Source of the DNA: CAYPHA01 sp964410215
Lineage (GTDB): Bacteria; Calditrichota; Calditrichia; Calditrichales; CAYPHA01
Reading direction: 5' to 3'
NCBI GenBank assembly: GCA_964410215.1
Contig: CAYPHA010000068.1
Location: 1-24,701, forward strand
DNA: 24,701 nucleotides
Below the pieces are notes generated by a model, which was not told the origin of the DNA, did no database searches, and was given only the letters and a program-made list of their open reading frames with translations. The translations under genes and the position numbers were made by a program. The stretch's first letter is position 1. Each line of letters opens with the position of its first letter. This document shows positions 1 through 7,624 of this stretch, one piece after another.

Positions 1-22
1 AATCTCCGTCTTCTTCAATTAC

Positions 23-168
23 TTTGTGCCTCTGTGCCTTTGTGCCTTTGTGCCTTTGTCCCTCTGTCCCTTCTTCTACTCTGTGCCTCTGTGCCTTTGT
101 GCCTTTGTGCCTTTGTGCCTTTGTGCCTTTGTGCCTTTGTGCCTTCTTCCCTCTGCCCCTTCTTCTAC
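23..168. repeat. 8-bp tandem repeat array (unit TTTGTGCC)
   Basis: Fourteen 8-bp units (TTTGTGCC, with TCTGTGCC and TTTGTCCC/TCTGTCCC variants) form two blocks, 23-70 and 80-143. Each block is followed by a copy of TTCTTCTAC (71-79 and 160-168), so there is a higher-order repeat as well. Because 8 bp is not a multiple of 3, all three plus-strand frames read through it as Leu/Cys/Pro-rich nonsense; these are not genes. The array lies just past the stop codon of the beta-helix gene, and that stop (165-167) falls inside the last TTCTTCTAC copy. Function unknown. Confidence 0.9.
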
Positions 169-1781
169 TTATGTATTCGCAGGTTCGGCGGTTCGTCCGG
201 GAATATTCGATTCGAAGCGCCTTCGAAGGCGCCGATATCCCAGCCGGATCCCAGCGGCCGTATCGTACCCATAAAATCGTCGTTAAAGCGGTCGCTTTCC
301 GTACCGCGATTCGAAGCCGCGCGATCGTCTTCGCTCAATTGCAGTTGAGCCGCCTGGTTTACGCCGTTCACGCTGTACTGTACAAAGGACGGATCCGAAT
401 GGACGCCATGCCGGTCGCAGCCGGATGCGTTGAAGAACGCCGCATAGTCAATAAGCGGGGACGGATCGCCGGTTCCGTACCGGCAGGTTGCCCGGGCATT
501 CAGCGCATCCACCAGGTTATAATCCCAGACGATATCCGGCACCGGTGTATCCCCGACACTCCCGGTCGTAACCGAAGGGTGCAGGTCCTGGAGGGTGAAG
601 GATATCCGGTCGCTCGTCCCGCCGGACCGCTGATCATTGTTATAAATAAGATTATTGATGATTCGGACATTGGAAATATTCTCAGTGGGAATCTGGAACC
701 AGCTGGTCATCAATCCCCAGACCCGCGTATCGACAATAGTATTGTTGGATATTTCGATATTGTGCACCGACCGGCAGGCCCTGGGATTGAACTGAATACC
801 CCGGCTGTTCTGCCGTGCGGCAGAAGTATGATTGGTTTCATAGATAACATTATTATAGATATACATATCATGGGCATCTTCATTGGACTGCTGGGAAACA
901 TCACATTCCAGGTAAATGTAGGCATTCATTCCGTCACTGGCCCATAAATCGTGTATTTCGTTCGATTCCACTGTCAGGTGGTAAAAACCCCTCAGGTGCA
1001 TGCCATCTACATAAACATCGCTGTAATTGATATTATCACCCTCAGGCTGGGTATGGATATGGTTGTGACGGATGGTCATGCCGCCTGCATAAGCCGCGGC
1101 ATGTATCGCGTCGTGGCCCATGTTATATATTTCATTGTGCTCTATAATCAGATGTTTATCGTGTATGATGCCGGCATCGGCATCACCATTGGGTCGCCCT
1201 ACCAGTATGCCGTAATCATAGAAATCGTGAATATCACAATGACGGATCACATTCCCGGAGGTGATGTATTCTTCAACCAGGATGGCATCATCGTTCATGT
1301 TGGGCCCCACCTCCAGGTATTCGATAACCACACCGGTAATAGAGCGCAGCCGGATTTCGTCGTTTCCGTGTCTCCGGATGACAATGTTCTGATCACTGCC
1401 TGAGCCCACACGACCGGACACGGTCACCCAGGATTCATTATTGATGACCAGGCCTGCCGGATCGTTGGGATCTTCTATGATTACCTTACCATTATGAGGC
1501 GGCTGCTGACCGATGGTGACCACGATGGGATTCCCCTCTTCACCGGAAGCCCGGATCTCCAGCATGTCATCATAGGTAACGGATTCGGTTCCGCCGCTGA
1601 TAAAAAGCGTGTCACCCGGATTCAGATCACCCCAGTCAATATCATCAAACGATTCCCAGGCATCCGTCCAGGATGCGCCGTTATTGGATCCGGAGGCATT
1701 TTTGTCGACATACCGGTCTGCCGAAAAACACGATACGAAAACTAAGAGTAAGACGGGATATACACCTGCGAGTATTCTCAT
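165..1781 (-). CDS. Exported right-handed parallel beta-helix protein
   Basis: This 538-residue protein starts with a signal peptide (residues 1 to about 20). Cys18 in the context FVSC could be a lipobox, so it may be a lipoprotein. From about residue 110 to 400 it is full of short Asn/His/Ile-rich repeats such as IRHCDIHDF, IEHNEIYNM, IRHNHIH and VESNEIHDL, the pattern of PbH1 repeats in right-handed parallel beta-helix proteins (the pectate-lyase-like fold). Family members include polysaccharide lyases, hydrolases and C5-epimerases acting outside the cytoplasm. I see no catalytic signature that picks one. As the last gene of the cluster, 41 bp after the acyltransferase, it may trim or modify the secreted polymer. 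ATG start with AGGA upstream. The C-terminus (about 400-538) is less repetitive and ends at the tandem array. Confidence 0.85.
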   Translation of the reverse strand: MRILAGVYPVLLLVFVSCFSADRYVDKNASGSNNGASWTDAWESFDDIDWGDLNPGDTLFISGGTESVTYDDMLEIRASGEEGNPIVVTIGQQPPHNGKVIIEDPNDPAGLVINNESWVTVSGRVGSGSDQNIVIRRHGNDEIRLRSITGVVIEYLEVGPNMNDDAILVEEYITSGNVIRHCDIHDFYDYGILVGRPNGDADAGIIHDKHLIIEHNEIYNMGHDAIHAAAYAGGMTIRHNHIHTQPEGDNINYSDVYVDGMHLRGFYHLTVESNEIHDLWASDGMNAYIYLECDVSQQSNEDAHDMYIYNNVIYETNHTSAARQNSRGIQFNPRACRSVHNIEISNNTIVDTRVWGLMTSWFQIPTENISNVRIINNLIYNNDQRSGGTSDRISFTLQDLHPSVTTGSVGDTPVPDIVWDYNLVDALNARATCRYGTGDPSPLIDYAAFFNASGCDRHGVHSDPSFVQYSVNGVNQAAQLQLSEDDRAASNRGTESDRFNDDFMGTIRPLGSGWDIGAFEGASNRIFPDEPPNLRIHK

Positions 1782-1822
1782 GACAATTATTTCCTGTATT
1801 AAGTGATTTCATCAAGCCTGAG

Positions 1823-2401
1823 TTACTGTTTTTTTTGAAGAGCTTTTATCATCATCGATAAATCCCTGGCCGGATTTCCGCCATATAAGGCATTGGCCGG
1901 CACATCCCTGGTCACCACAGATCCCGGTGCGATGATGGCATTTTCTCCGATGTGCACGCCAAAATGTATGATCGATCCGGTACTGATCCAGGCATTATTT
2001 CCGATCACGGTACAGGCCGATTCATCATGTTCATACCCTCTGACAGCATGCCGCGGTCCGACGATGGCAATGTTCGGTCCCGTCGAGACATTGTCACCGA
2101 TCCTGGCCGGTCCCATGATGATGGCCCGCAGTCCGAACCAGCAGTTTTCACCTATTTCAATCGTTCCCTGCTTCGCACTCACCACGCAAAATTCCTCGAA
2201 GATCGTCCGGCTGCCCACCGAACAGTAATACGGTGGCTTACGGGAATAGCGGAAGTGGTGCCTGAATTCGACAAACAGGCCCTGTTTCATGTGCAAAATC
2301 TGGTTGAGTTTCCACCGGATAAACCAGTATATTTTTTTTGTATAACTTTTGCCCACATTGGGCAGAAAGTATAAGAATGTAGTCAGGTAGCTCGGTTTCA
2401 T
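1823..2401 (-). CDS. Hexapeptide-repeat (left-handed beta-helix) acyltransferase
   Basis: This 192-residue protein carries isoleucine-patch hexapeptides (IEIGENCWFG, ARIGDNVSTG, VHIGENAIIAPGSVVTRDVP), typical of LbH O-acetyltransferases of the WcaF/NodL/maltose-acetyltransferase type. These enzymes transfer acetyl from acetyl-CoA to a sugar hydroxyl in the cytoplasm. The basic N-terminus (about 1-50, with KKIYWFIRWKLNQ) lies before the beta-helix and could contact the membrane or an acceptor. The ending VPANALYGGNPARDL is the usual family C-terminus. A strong ribosome site, AAGGAG, lies about 10 bp before the ATG. It follows the GT2 gene by 29 bp in the same direction, so it probably decorates a residue of the same glycan. 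The acceptor cannot be told from sequence. Confidence 0.85.
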   Translation of the reverse strand: MKPSYLTTFLYFLPNVGKSYTKKIYWFIRWKLNQILHMKQGLFVEFRHHFRYSRKPPYYCSVGSRTIFEEFCVVSAKQGTIEIGENCWFGLRAIIMGPARIGDNVSTGPNIAIVGPRHAVRGYEHDESACTVIGNNAWISTGSIIHFGVHIGENAIIAPGSVVTRDVPANALYGGNPARDLSMMIKALQKKQ

Positions 2402-2430
2402 ATCGGAACGTCTCCTTTTACCTGCGGCAT

Positions 2431-3411
2431 TCAGCGCGATTCCTGTTCATATAGCGGATACATCCATTTCTCCTGAAACAGCGCCCATGATATAATGTTT
2501 ACATGCTTATGCCAGATTCTGCTTACCGTCACCGTCTTTTGCTTCCCCTTGAACAGGGCAAAAGGATACAGCACAAGTGCAATGAATGCCCGCAACACAC
2601 CGGCAACCAGCCAGAGGCTTCTGTAAATCGCTGCATGAACGGTGCCAAAGTGCTTCCTTATGAATCGCATCCGTGATTCTTTCTGCATAATGACGGAAAA
2701 ATGTTTATTATCGTTCTTGGCACTGGTTGCACCCAGATGGTGATACATTTTATGTGTATTCAGCCCGTAAACATGGTATCCTGCCGCATGCACGCGATAG
2801 CACAGATCGACATCTTCACTGTACATGAAAAACTGTTCATCGAATCCTTCCAGTTTTTTCAGCAGCCCGCTTTTAAACAGCAGACAGGCACCGGTAGCCC
2901 AGTGCAGCCGGGTTACCGGAATTGTAGGCTGGCTATCTTTATGATTTCGGACAATCTTATTCAGAAATAAGCCCTCGCTGAAAAATTCGTTCCAGGCGTT
3001 GGGAAACGAATAAAAGAAATTTTCCTGTAACCGGCCGTCCGGATTGACAAGCCGGCACGAAACACACCCGGCGTCCTCCGTCTCCTCGATCAGCCTGATC
3101 ATATCTGTTAAGCAGGGTTCCATCAGCCTGATATCCGGATTTAACAATAATATATACGGCCCCCTGCTGTCGTGAATGGCCTGATTGCTGGCACGGCCGA
3201 ATCCACGATTGTCACGGTTTTTAATGAGGCGAACCTCCGGATAGTCCCGCTCAAGTATCGCGACGCTGTTGTCCGATGAATGGTTATCGACAACAATGAC
3301 CTCAATTTGTAAGGTTTCGCTGTACGCCCTGATCGAGTCCAGGCATTGCGTAATGAATTCCAGACCGTTCCAGTTTACGATACATATGGATAGATCTATC
3401 ACTGTGTTCAT
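2431..3411 (-). CDS. Family 2 glycosyltransferase, rhamnosyltransferase-like
   Basis: This 326-residue GT-A fold enzyme has the pattern of WbbL/RfbF-type GT2 proteins: SICIVNWNG (8-16), VVDNHSSDNS (40-49), the metal/nucleotide-binding NPD (91-93) in place of DxD, and the acceptor-side EDVDLCYR with the likely catalytic base at 199-200. After about residue 255 come a hydrophobic segment (WLVAGVLRAFIALVLYPFA) and a basic tail that probably hold it at the inner membrane. It should add one sugar to the undecaprenyl-linked repeat unit. The sequence resembles rhamnosyltransferases, but donor assignment within GT2 is unreliable. It starts 13 bp after the previous GT2 gene ends, so the two are likely co-transcribed. 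Confidence 0.9.
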   Translation of the reverse strand: MNTVIDLSICIVNWNGLEFITQCLDSIRAYSETLQIEVIVVDNHSSDNSVAILERDYPEVRLIKNRDNRGFGRASNQAIHDSRGPYILLLNPDIRLMEPCLTDMIRLIEETEDAGCVSCRLVNPDGRLQENFFYSFPNAWNEFFSEGLFLNKIVRNHKDSQPTIPVTRLHWATGACLLFKSGLLKKLEGFDEQFFMYSEDVDLCYRVHAAGYHVYGLNTHKMYHHLGATSAKNDNKHFSVIMQKESRMRFIRKHFGTVHAAIYRSLWLVAGVLRAFIALVLYPFALFKGKQKTVTVSRIWHKHVNIISWALFQEKWMYPLYEQESR

Positions 3412-3424
3412 TGCGATTCCGGCA

Positions 3425-4303
3425 TTATTTAATTCTTATCCGGTTTGTCAACCAGAATTTCATATTTTCCCGCTGCTGTTTTTTCATGAATGTCCGGAAA
3501 GCCTTATCTTCCCGTGGCTCCTTTTTAAACAGCGCATTCAGGTACCCCTGAAGCATGTAGATACCGGTTGCTATGTTTCTGTTCTCGACTGACCTGCCAA
3601 TGACCCTTAATATGAAATACCAGAAATGGCCTCCCATATAATAGCTCACGTCGCCATATTTTAAATTGGCTTTTTTCAAACCCCTTCCATCCGCCGAGCC
3701 GGTCGGTTTCAGATGATGAATGGTAAGGGATTGAAGCTCGCGGGTCCGCCACCCCTTCATATTCGCTCTTACGCTATCCACGCCGTCCCAACCGGCCCGG
3801 TTTATGAGGCCGTTAATATCTTTGAAACAGGTTCTCCGGTAAAATTTGGTCGGCCCTCCGACGAAGTTCGGAGGCACGATGACTTTAACAAATCGGTCCC
3901 GCCCGGGATGATAATCATACCGTGCACCGCCCGTTATACCCAGTTTCGGATCGTCTTCAAAAGCGTTTACAATTTGTTCCAGGGTATCCGGTGGAAATTT
4001 AAGATCGGCGTCAAACTTGGCAATGATATCATAGTCTTCATTTTTTACGGTCTCATATCCCCTGTAAAAGGCATGGATCACCCCCGTGGCCGGCGCCCTG
4101 AACCCGCGATCTTCGCCGGTGATACACCGTATGAACGGCATGCGGTCGCTATATTTCCCGATCACTTCTTTCGTATTGTCCGTGCTGCCGTCATCCACAA
4201 TGACCCATAAGTACGGCTTAATCGTCTGTTGTGACATGGATACCAGTGTTTCTTCAATATACGCGCCTTCATTCCTGGTTGGCGTGACAATGATCATTTT
4301 CAT
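3425..4303 (-). CDS. Family 2 glycosyltransferase
   Basis: This 292-residue GT2 enzyme starts MKMIIVTPTRNEG, followed by VDDGSTDNT (36-44) and DAD (98-100), the nucleotide-sugar and metal-binding motifs of the GT-A fold. The region around FVGGPTKFYRR and GWDGVDSVRANMKGW matches glycosyltransferases that extend lipid-linked repeat units. The frame is open further upstream to 4510, but that stretch only overlaps the preceding membrane protein and has no glycosyltransferase sequence. I place the start at 4303, where ATG overlaps the upstream TGA (ATGA), a common translational-coupling arrangement. A hydrophobic stretch near residues 220-235 (YYMGGHFWYFILRVIG) suggests membrane association. The sugar donor is not evident. 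Confidence 0.9.
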   Translation of the reverse strand: MKMIIVTPTRNEGAYIEETLVSMSQQTIKPYLWVIVDDGSTDNTKEVIGKYSDRMPFIRCITGEDRGFRAPATGVIHAFYRGYETVKNEDYDIIAKFDADLKFPPDTLEQIVNAFEDDPKLGITGGARYDYHPGRDRFVKVIVPPNFVGGPTKFYRRTCFKDINGLINRAGWDGVDSVRANMKGWRTRELQSLTIHHLKPTGSADGRGLKKANLKYGDVSYYMGGHFWYFILRVIGRSVENRNIATGIYMLQGYLNALFKKEPREDKAFRTFMKKQQRENMKFWLTNRIRIK

Positions 4304-5694
4304 GATGCAGCCGTTACTTTCGTCTGACGTTTTTTTGAGTAGTCCCGGATGACTGTAGCCGTGTCGATTAAATGGGCATGGGTAAACGATAGTGCGATGG
4401 CTATCCATAAGAGGTATCCGTTCGGTCCCCATCCGTATATGGCCACATTCGTCATCATGAAATAAAATACAACCATCATGATGGCATAGATCGAGAACTG
4501 CTGATGCCATTCCGTATTGAAATATTTATAATAACTTAAAAATGTCTGTAAAAGGGCTCTGACGAAGATAATCACCGAAATAAAAAAACCGACATAGCCC
4601 AATTCAAACAGGATTTTCGCCCAGGCGCTATCCATACTTAAAAACTGGTATATCCGGCCGTCGAATTCGGCCTCCAGCCCCAGATAAAAAAAGGCATCCT
4701 GTCCATATCCCATGAGGGTGCGTAGCGGACTTTCATGCAATGCGTTCCTGACAACTTCGACCAGGGCATAGCGGTATTCATAGGACGATCCCAGGGGCGT
4801 TGTCGGATCGAATGTGGCCATGACGATATTGGACAGGGATATCCATATACCCGGTCGAATGAACAAAACCAATACGGCTGTAATACCAAGTGTCAGAATA
4901 AATTTTCGGGTGGAAGGATACATCACAAAAAGCATCACGATGGCGATACCGGAGGCCATCCAGGGACCCCGGCTTGTTGTTTTATAGAGACTAAAAAGCA
5001 TCAGTGCAACACCGAGCCACAGTAAAACCTGGACTATGCGTTTTTTTGCATTGGCCATAAAATGGAATGTGATCGGCAGGGTCATGGCAATGGCGCTGCC
5101 GAACAGGATAGGATGGGGGAAAATAGATTTCAGCCGGCCCTGACGGGCAACAACCGCGCGATCCAGGTAACTGAACCGGCCCGTTTCCCTGGGAAATAAA
5201 CTGTTCAGTGACCAGCCGTTCAGATATTCTATTAAACCCAGAATGCACGCGAGGAATATAGCTATTTGAATGGAAATAAAAATTTTCCGGATAATAGTGG
5301 TACTCGTGACATACTTGCTCAGAATAAAAAAGAGTGTGAAATATTCAAAAACATAGGCCATCATGCGTTTAATGCTGACAACCGGTACGATGGAATAAAC
5401 ATTTGACAGAAAACTCCAAATGATTAAGGCCAGGATCAGGTATTTCAGCTCAATCCGTGAAACGGGTGAAGACTGTTTCAGTGACATCAATGCCAGTATG
5501 AGCATGGTAATAGTTACAACCCGCTGTACCGTAAAATCAAACATCCCGAAAAAATCCAGCTGCACAGAGGAAGGGAAAAATATCATCAGAAAAATGTAAT
5601 AGGGTAACGTTTCCCCGATGCCATGACGCTTGAAAATATATAACAACAGCGCCACACTCGCAATGTGAACCAGTATGACATTAATGATTAACAT
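4300..5694 (-). CDS. Wzy/WaaL-type O-antigen polymerase or ligase
   Basis: This 464-residue protein is mostly hydrophobic, with about 10-12 predicted membrane segments and one large external loop (about 290-360, including SSYEYRYALVEVVRNALHESPLRTLMGYGQDAF). It carries the Wzy_C/O-antigen-ligase signature FSLYKTTSRGPWMASG and the preceding HPILFGS motif. Proteins of this fold either polymerise repeat units on undecaprenyl diphosphate (Wzy) or ligate glycan to lipid A core or protein (WaaL/PglL). With a flippase, a Wzc-type co-polymerase and an export protein in the same cluster, Wzy is the more likely role, but sequence alone does not separate them. Its start lies next to the 7-bp repeat array, with only a distant GGAG upstream, so expression may depend on read-through from the sulfotransferase gene. 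Confidence 0.87.
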   Translation of the reverse strand: MLIINVILVHIASVALLLYIFKRHGIGETLPYYIFLMIFFPSSVQLDFFGMFDFTVQRVVTITMLILALMSLKQSSPVSRIELKYLILALIIWSFLSNVYSIVPVVSIKRMMAYVFEYFTLFFILSKYVTSTTIIRKIFISIQIAIFLACILGLIEYLNGWSLNSLFPRETGRFSYLDRAVVARQGRLKSIFPHPILFGSAIAMTLPITFHFMANAKKRIVQVLLWLGVALMLFSLYKTTSRGPWMASGIAIVMLFVMYPSTRKFILTLGITAVLVLFIRPGIWISLSNIVMATFDPTTPLGSSYEYRYALVEVVRNALHESPLRTLMGYGQDAFFYLGLEAEFDGRIYQFLSMDSAWAKILFELGYVGFFISVIIFVRALLQTFLSYYKYFNTEWHQQFSIYAIMMVVFYFMMTNVAIYGWGPNGYLLWIAIALSFTHAHLIDTATVIRDYSKKRQTKVTAAS

Positions 5695-5718
5695 CTGTGC
5701 TCTTTTCTATCTCCATTC

Positions 5719-5862
5719 TGCTTCCTGCTTCCTGCTTCCTTGATCCTTGCGCCTTGCACCTTCTCCACACCCCCCCAGCCCCCCTGATAGGGGGGAACTC
5801 AGATCCTGCCACCTGCTTCCTGTCTCCTGCTTCCTGCTTCCTGCTTCCTGCTTCCTTGCACC
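5719..5862. repeat. 7-bp tandem repeat array with embedded GC hairpin
   Basis: Fourteen heptads fall in two groups: six at 5719-5760 (TGCTTCC x3, then TTGATCC, TTGCGCC, TTGCACC) and eight at 5807-5862 (TGCCACC, TGCTTCC, TGTCTCC, TGCTTCC x4, TTGCACC). Every unit ends in CC and varies mainly in the middle three positions. Between the groups, at about 5768-5800, lies a hairpin-forming insert with stem CCCCCC/GGGGGG (5779-5784 and 5790-5795), loop TGATA, and a further C run just before it. The array fills almost all of the 174 bp between the sulfotransferase stop and the polymerase start. The hairpin lacks a U tract on either strand, so I do not call it a terminator. Confidence 0.88.
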
Positions 5863-5868
5863 TTTATA

Positions 5869-6738
5869 TTACCCGTACCACTCTTTCAAATCAATGCCCA
5901 AAAATTTTTCCAGCCGTTCTGTATCTTCACGGAACCGTTCCAATAAGCTCACACGGGTTTCGGGCAGCATTTTCTGCGGTTTATATGACTCCTGGAGCGA
6001 TGCACCGATTTTGGACCGCTTAATCAGGCTGAAGGCTTTATCCTTTACATCGGACGGTAAGAGTTTCTTCAACAGCATCCCGCCGGGCAGTTCCAGAATA
6101 CGTTTCGTCGTCTTTGCGCGAATGAAAAAGTCCGCACTTGATTTATTCGCCACAATTTCGCCATCCTTTACTAAATTGACCTGCGGAACGCCGATAAAAT
6201 CCTGGATACGGGCCAGGGTGCCGTCCGGATTACTCTTTAAATCATGCAAAAAGACCACCAGCAGTTGTTCCTTCGGAAAAAAACGCAGATAGCGGTCAAT
6301 CTGCATCATATACCGGCTGCAGTCAACATAAATAGCATCCTTCCGGAGGGCCTGCTCGAAACTCATGGTTATCCCCTGACGCATATGATGCAGGTAATGC
6401 GAATAGGTGCGTTCGACCGGATGGCGCAATATATAGATCAGTTTAACCCCGGGGATTAAATCATGAATGCGTTTGGGTACATCAGCTGTGTGGGGCCAGC
6501 GGGAGTACGTCGTCGAAGCATCCCCGCAAACCTGGTTTTCCCCGGCAGGATGGAAATGCGCTTTATACCAGTCCAGACCTTTTGTATAATTTTCATCCTT
6601 GCAGAAATACTCGACTTCCTTTACTTCCGGAATGAATATATGGTCATGATTGTCAAGATAATGAAATAAACTCGATGTGCCTGATTTCGCGGCGCCTATG
6701 ATGATAAAATCGGGTAAATGTGAACGGCTGTAATTCAA
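5869..6738 (-). CDS. PAPS-dependent sulfotransferase
   Basis: This 289-residue protein has both PAPS-binding signatures of the sulfotransferase superfamily. The 5'-phosphosulfate loop is IIIGAAKSGTSSL (12-24, with Lys18 expected to contact the sulfate), and the 3'-phosphate motif is ILRHPVERTYSHY (103-115, with Arg105 and Ser113). Cytosolic enzymes of this family move sulfate from PAPS to a hydroxyl or amine. Here the likely acceptor is a sugar of the repeat unit, giving a sulfated polysaccharide. The start is TTG at 6736-6738, preceded by GGGGAG at 9-bp spacing; no better ATG exists before the conserved loop. It follows the deacetylase by 44 bp. If the deacetylase exposes a free amine, N-sulfation is conceivable, but O-sulfation is equally possible. 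Confidence 0.9.
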   Translation of the reverse strand: MNYSRSHLPDFIIIGAAKSGTSSLFHYLDNHDHIFIPEVKEVEYFCKDENYTKGLDWYKAHFHPAGENQVCGDASTTYSRWPHTADVPKRIHDLIPGVKLIYILRHPVERTYSHYLHHMRQGITMSFEQALRKDAIYVDCSRYMMQIDRYLRFFPKEQLLVVFLHDLKSNPDGTLARIQDFIGVPQVNLVKDGEIVANKSSADFFIRAKTTKRILELPGGMLLKKLLPSDVKDKAFSLIKRSKIGASLQESYKPQKMLPETRVSLLERFREDTERLEKFLGIDLKEWYG

Positions 6739-6782
6739 TCCTATGGTCTCCCCTCATGTGTCATGATATGCATCAGCATTTT

Positions 6783-7613
6783 CTAAATAAAATGCTTCAT
6801 TCGTTTAACAAGATATTGAAATGGATGTATCCAGTCATAATAACCGGCTAATTTATGTTCAAAAAATATGAGATCATCAAAACGGTTGACCGGCAGTCGC
6901 CTGAGAAAAAAATCCTGCTTTTCCGGAACGGTATTGCCAATGATGGTCGTAACGCAGACGCGGTAACCGAGATCTCGCAGCAGATTGTACAATGTGGTTG
7001 TAAACGTTTTATTTTCTTCAGGAAAGGCATAAGGATAGGCAAAGGCGTATACCGGTTTTTTCAGTCGGCTTTCAAGAATCTGTTTGGATTCCTCCAGTTC
7101 ACGCCGGAGCTCATCATCGTCCAGTTCGATTAATTTGGCATGACTGAGCGTATGCGAACCGAATTGAATGCCCTCTTTATTTAGCTGTTTGATCTCCGAC
7201 CAGTTTAAGCAATCCTTGTCGTTTAATGTTTTTCCCACATAATCCAGGGCCAGGAAGACGGTCGCCGTGAAATCATACTTTTTCATAACCGGGAAAGCGG
7301 AATGAAAAACGTCCTTATAACCATCGTCAAAGGTTATGACGACATACTTACTGTTTACATCGGGATTCTCATGAGCAACGTTATAAATATCTTCTAACGA
7401 TATGACCTTGTAATTATGTTCATATAGAAAGCGCATCTGTTTTTCAAACATTTCCGGTGTGGTATGCTGCTCGTAATAAGGATGTACATCCCCGGACCGG
7501 TTTTCGGAAATGCTGTGATACATCAATACGGGTATAGTCATCCGTTTGTTGACGCGCAGCAGTCTGGCCAGCGGCGCATAAACCTGTACAGTTAAAAAAC
7601 GATCGGTACGCAT
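6783..7613 (-). CDS. Polysaccharide deacetylase (NodB domain, CE4)
   Basis: This 276-residue protein has the CE4 motifs in order: TFDDGYKD (94-101, catalytic base and metal Asp), SHTLSH (153-158, metal His pair) and FAYPYA, the substrate-groove motif near residue 195. CE4 enzymes remove N- or O-acetyl groups from glycans such as poly-GlcNAc, chitin or peptidoglycan. The first 24 residues precede the MTIPVLMYHS segment where the domain begins, and there is no clear signal peptide, so it may act in the cytoplasm on lipid-linked intermediates or be held by the N-terminus. Met25 (7541) is an alternative start. It begins 11 bp after the GT4 gene ends, so the two are probably co-transcribed. Confidence 0.9.
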   Translation of the reverse strand: MRTDRFLTVQVYAPLARLLRVNKRMTIPVLMYHSISENRSGDVHPYYEQHTTPEMFEKQMRFLYEHNYKVISLEDIYNVAHENPDVNSKYVVITFDDGYKDVFHSAFPVMKKYDFTATVFLALDYVGKTLNDKDCLNWSEIKQLNKEGIQFGSHTLSHAKLIELDDDELRRELEESKQILESRLKKPVYAFAYPYAFPEENKTFTTTLYNLLRDLGYRVCVTTIIGNTVPEKQDFFLRRLPVNRFDDLIFFEHKLAGYYDWIHPFQYLVKRMKHFI

Positions 7614-7624
7614 GCCTTATGTTC

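Noticed and set aside
23..143. CRISPR array
   Set aside because: Units are 8 bp with no spacers, and no cas genes are present.
24..947. Plus-strand ORFs of 82-307 residues beginning in the 8-bp array
   Set aside because: The start is repeat-encoded Leu/Cys/Pro sequence in all three frames, and the rest is antisense to the well-supported beta-helix gene.
3713..4210. 165-residue plus-strand ORF opposite the GT2 gene
   Set aside because: Antisense shadow; the minus-strand frame has all glycosyltransferase motifs.
4304..4510. N-terminal extension of the GT2 frame
   Set aside because: It overlaps the end of the polymerase gene, has no GT2 features, and the ATGA overlap at 4300-4303 gives a better start.
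5779..5795. Intrinsic terminator between sulfotransferase and polymerase genes
   Set aside because: The C6/G6 hairpin is strong but no T run follows on the minus strand.
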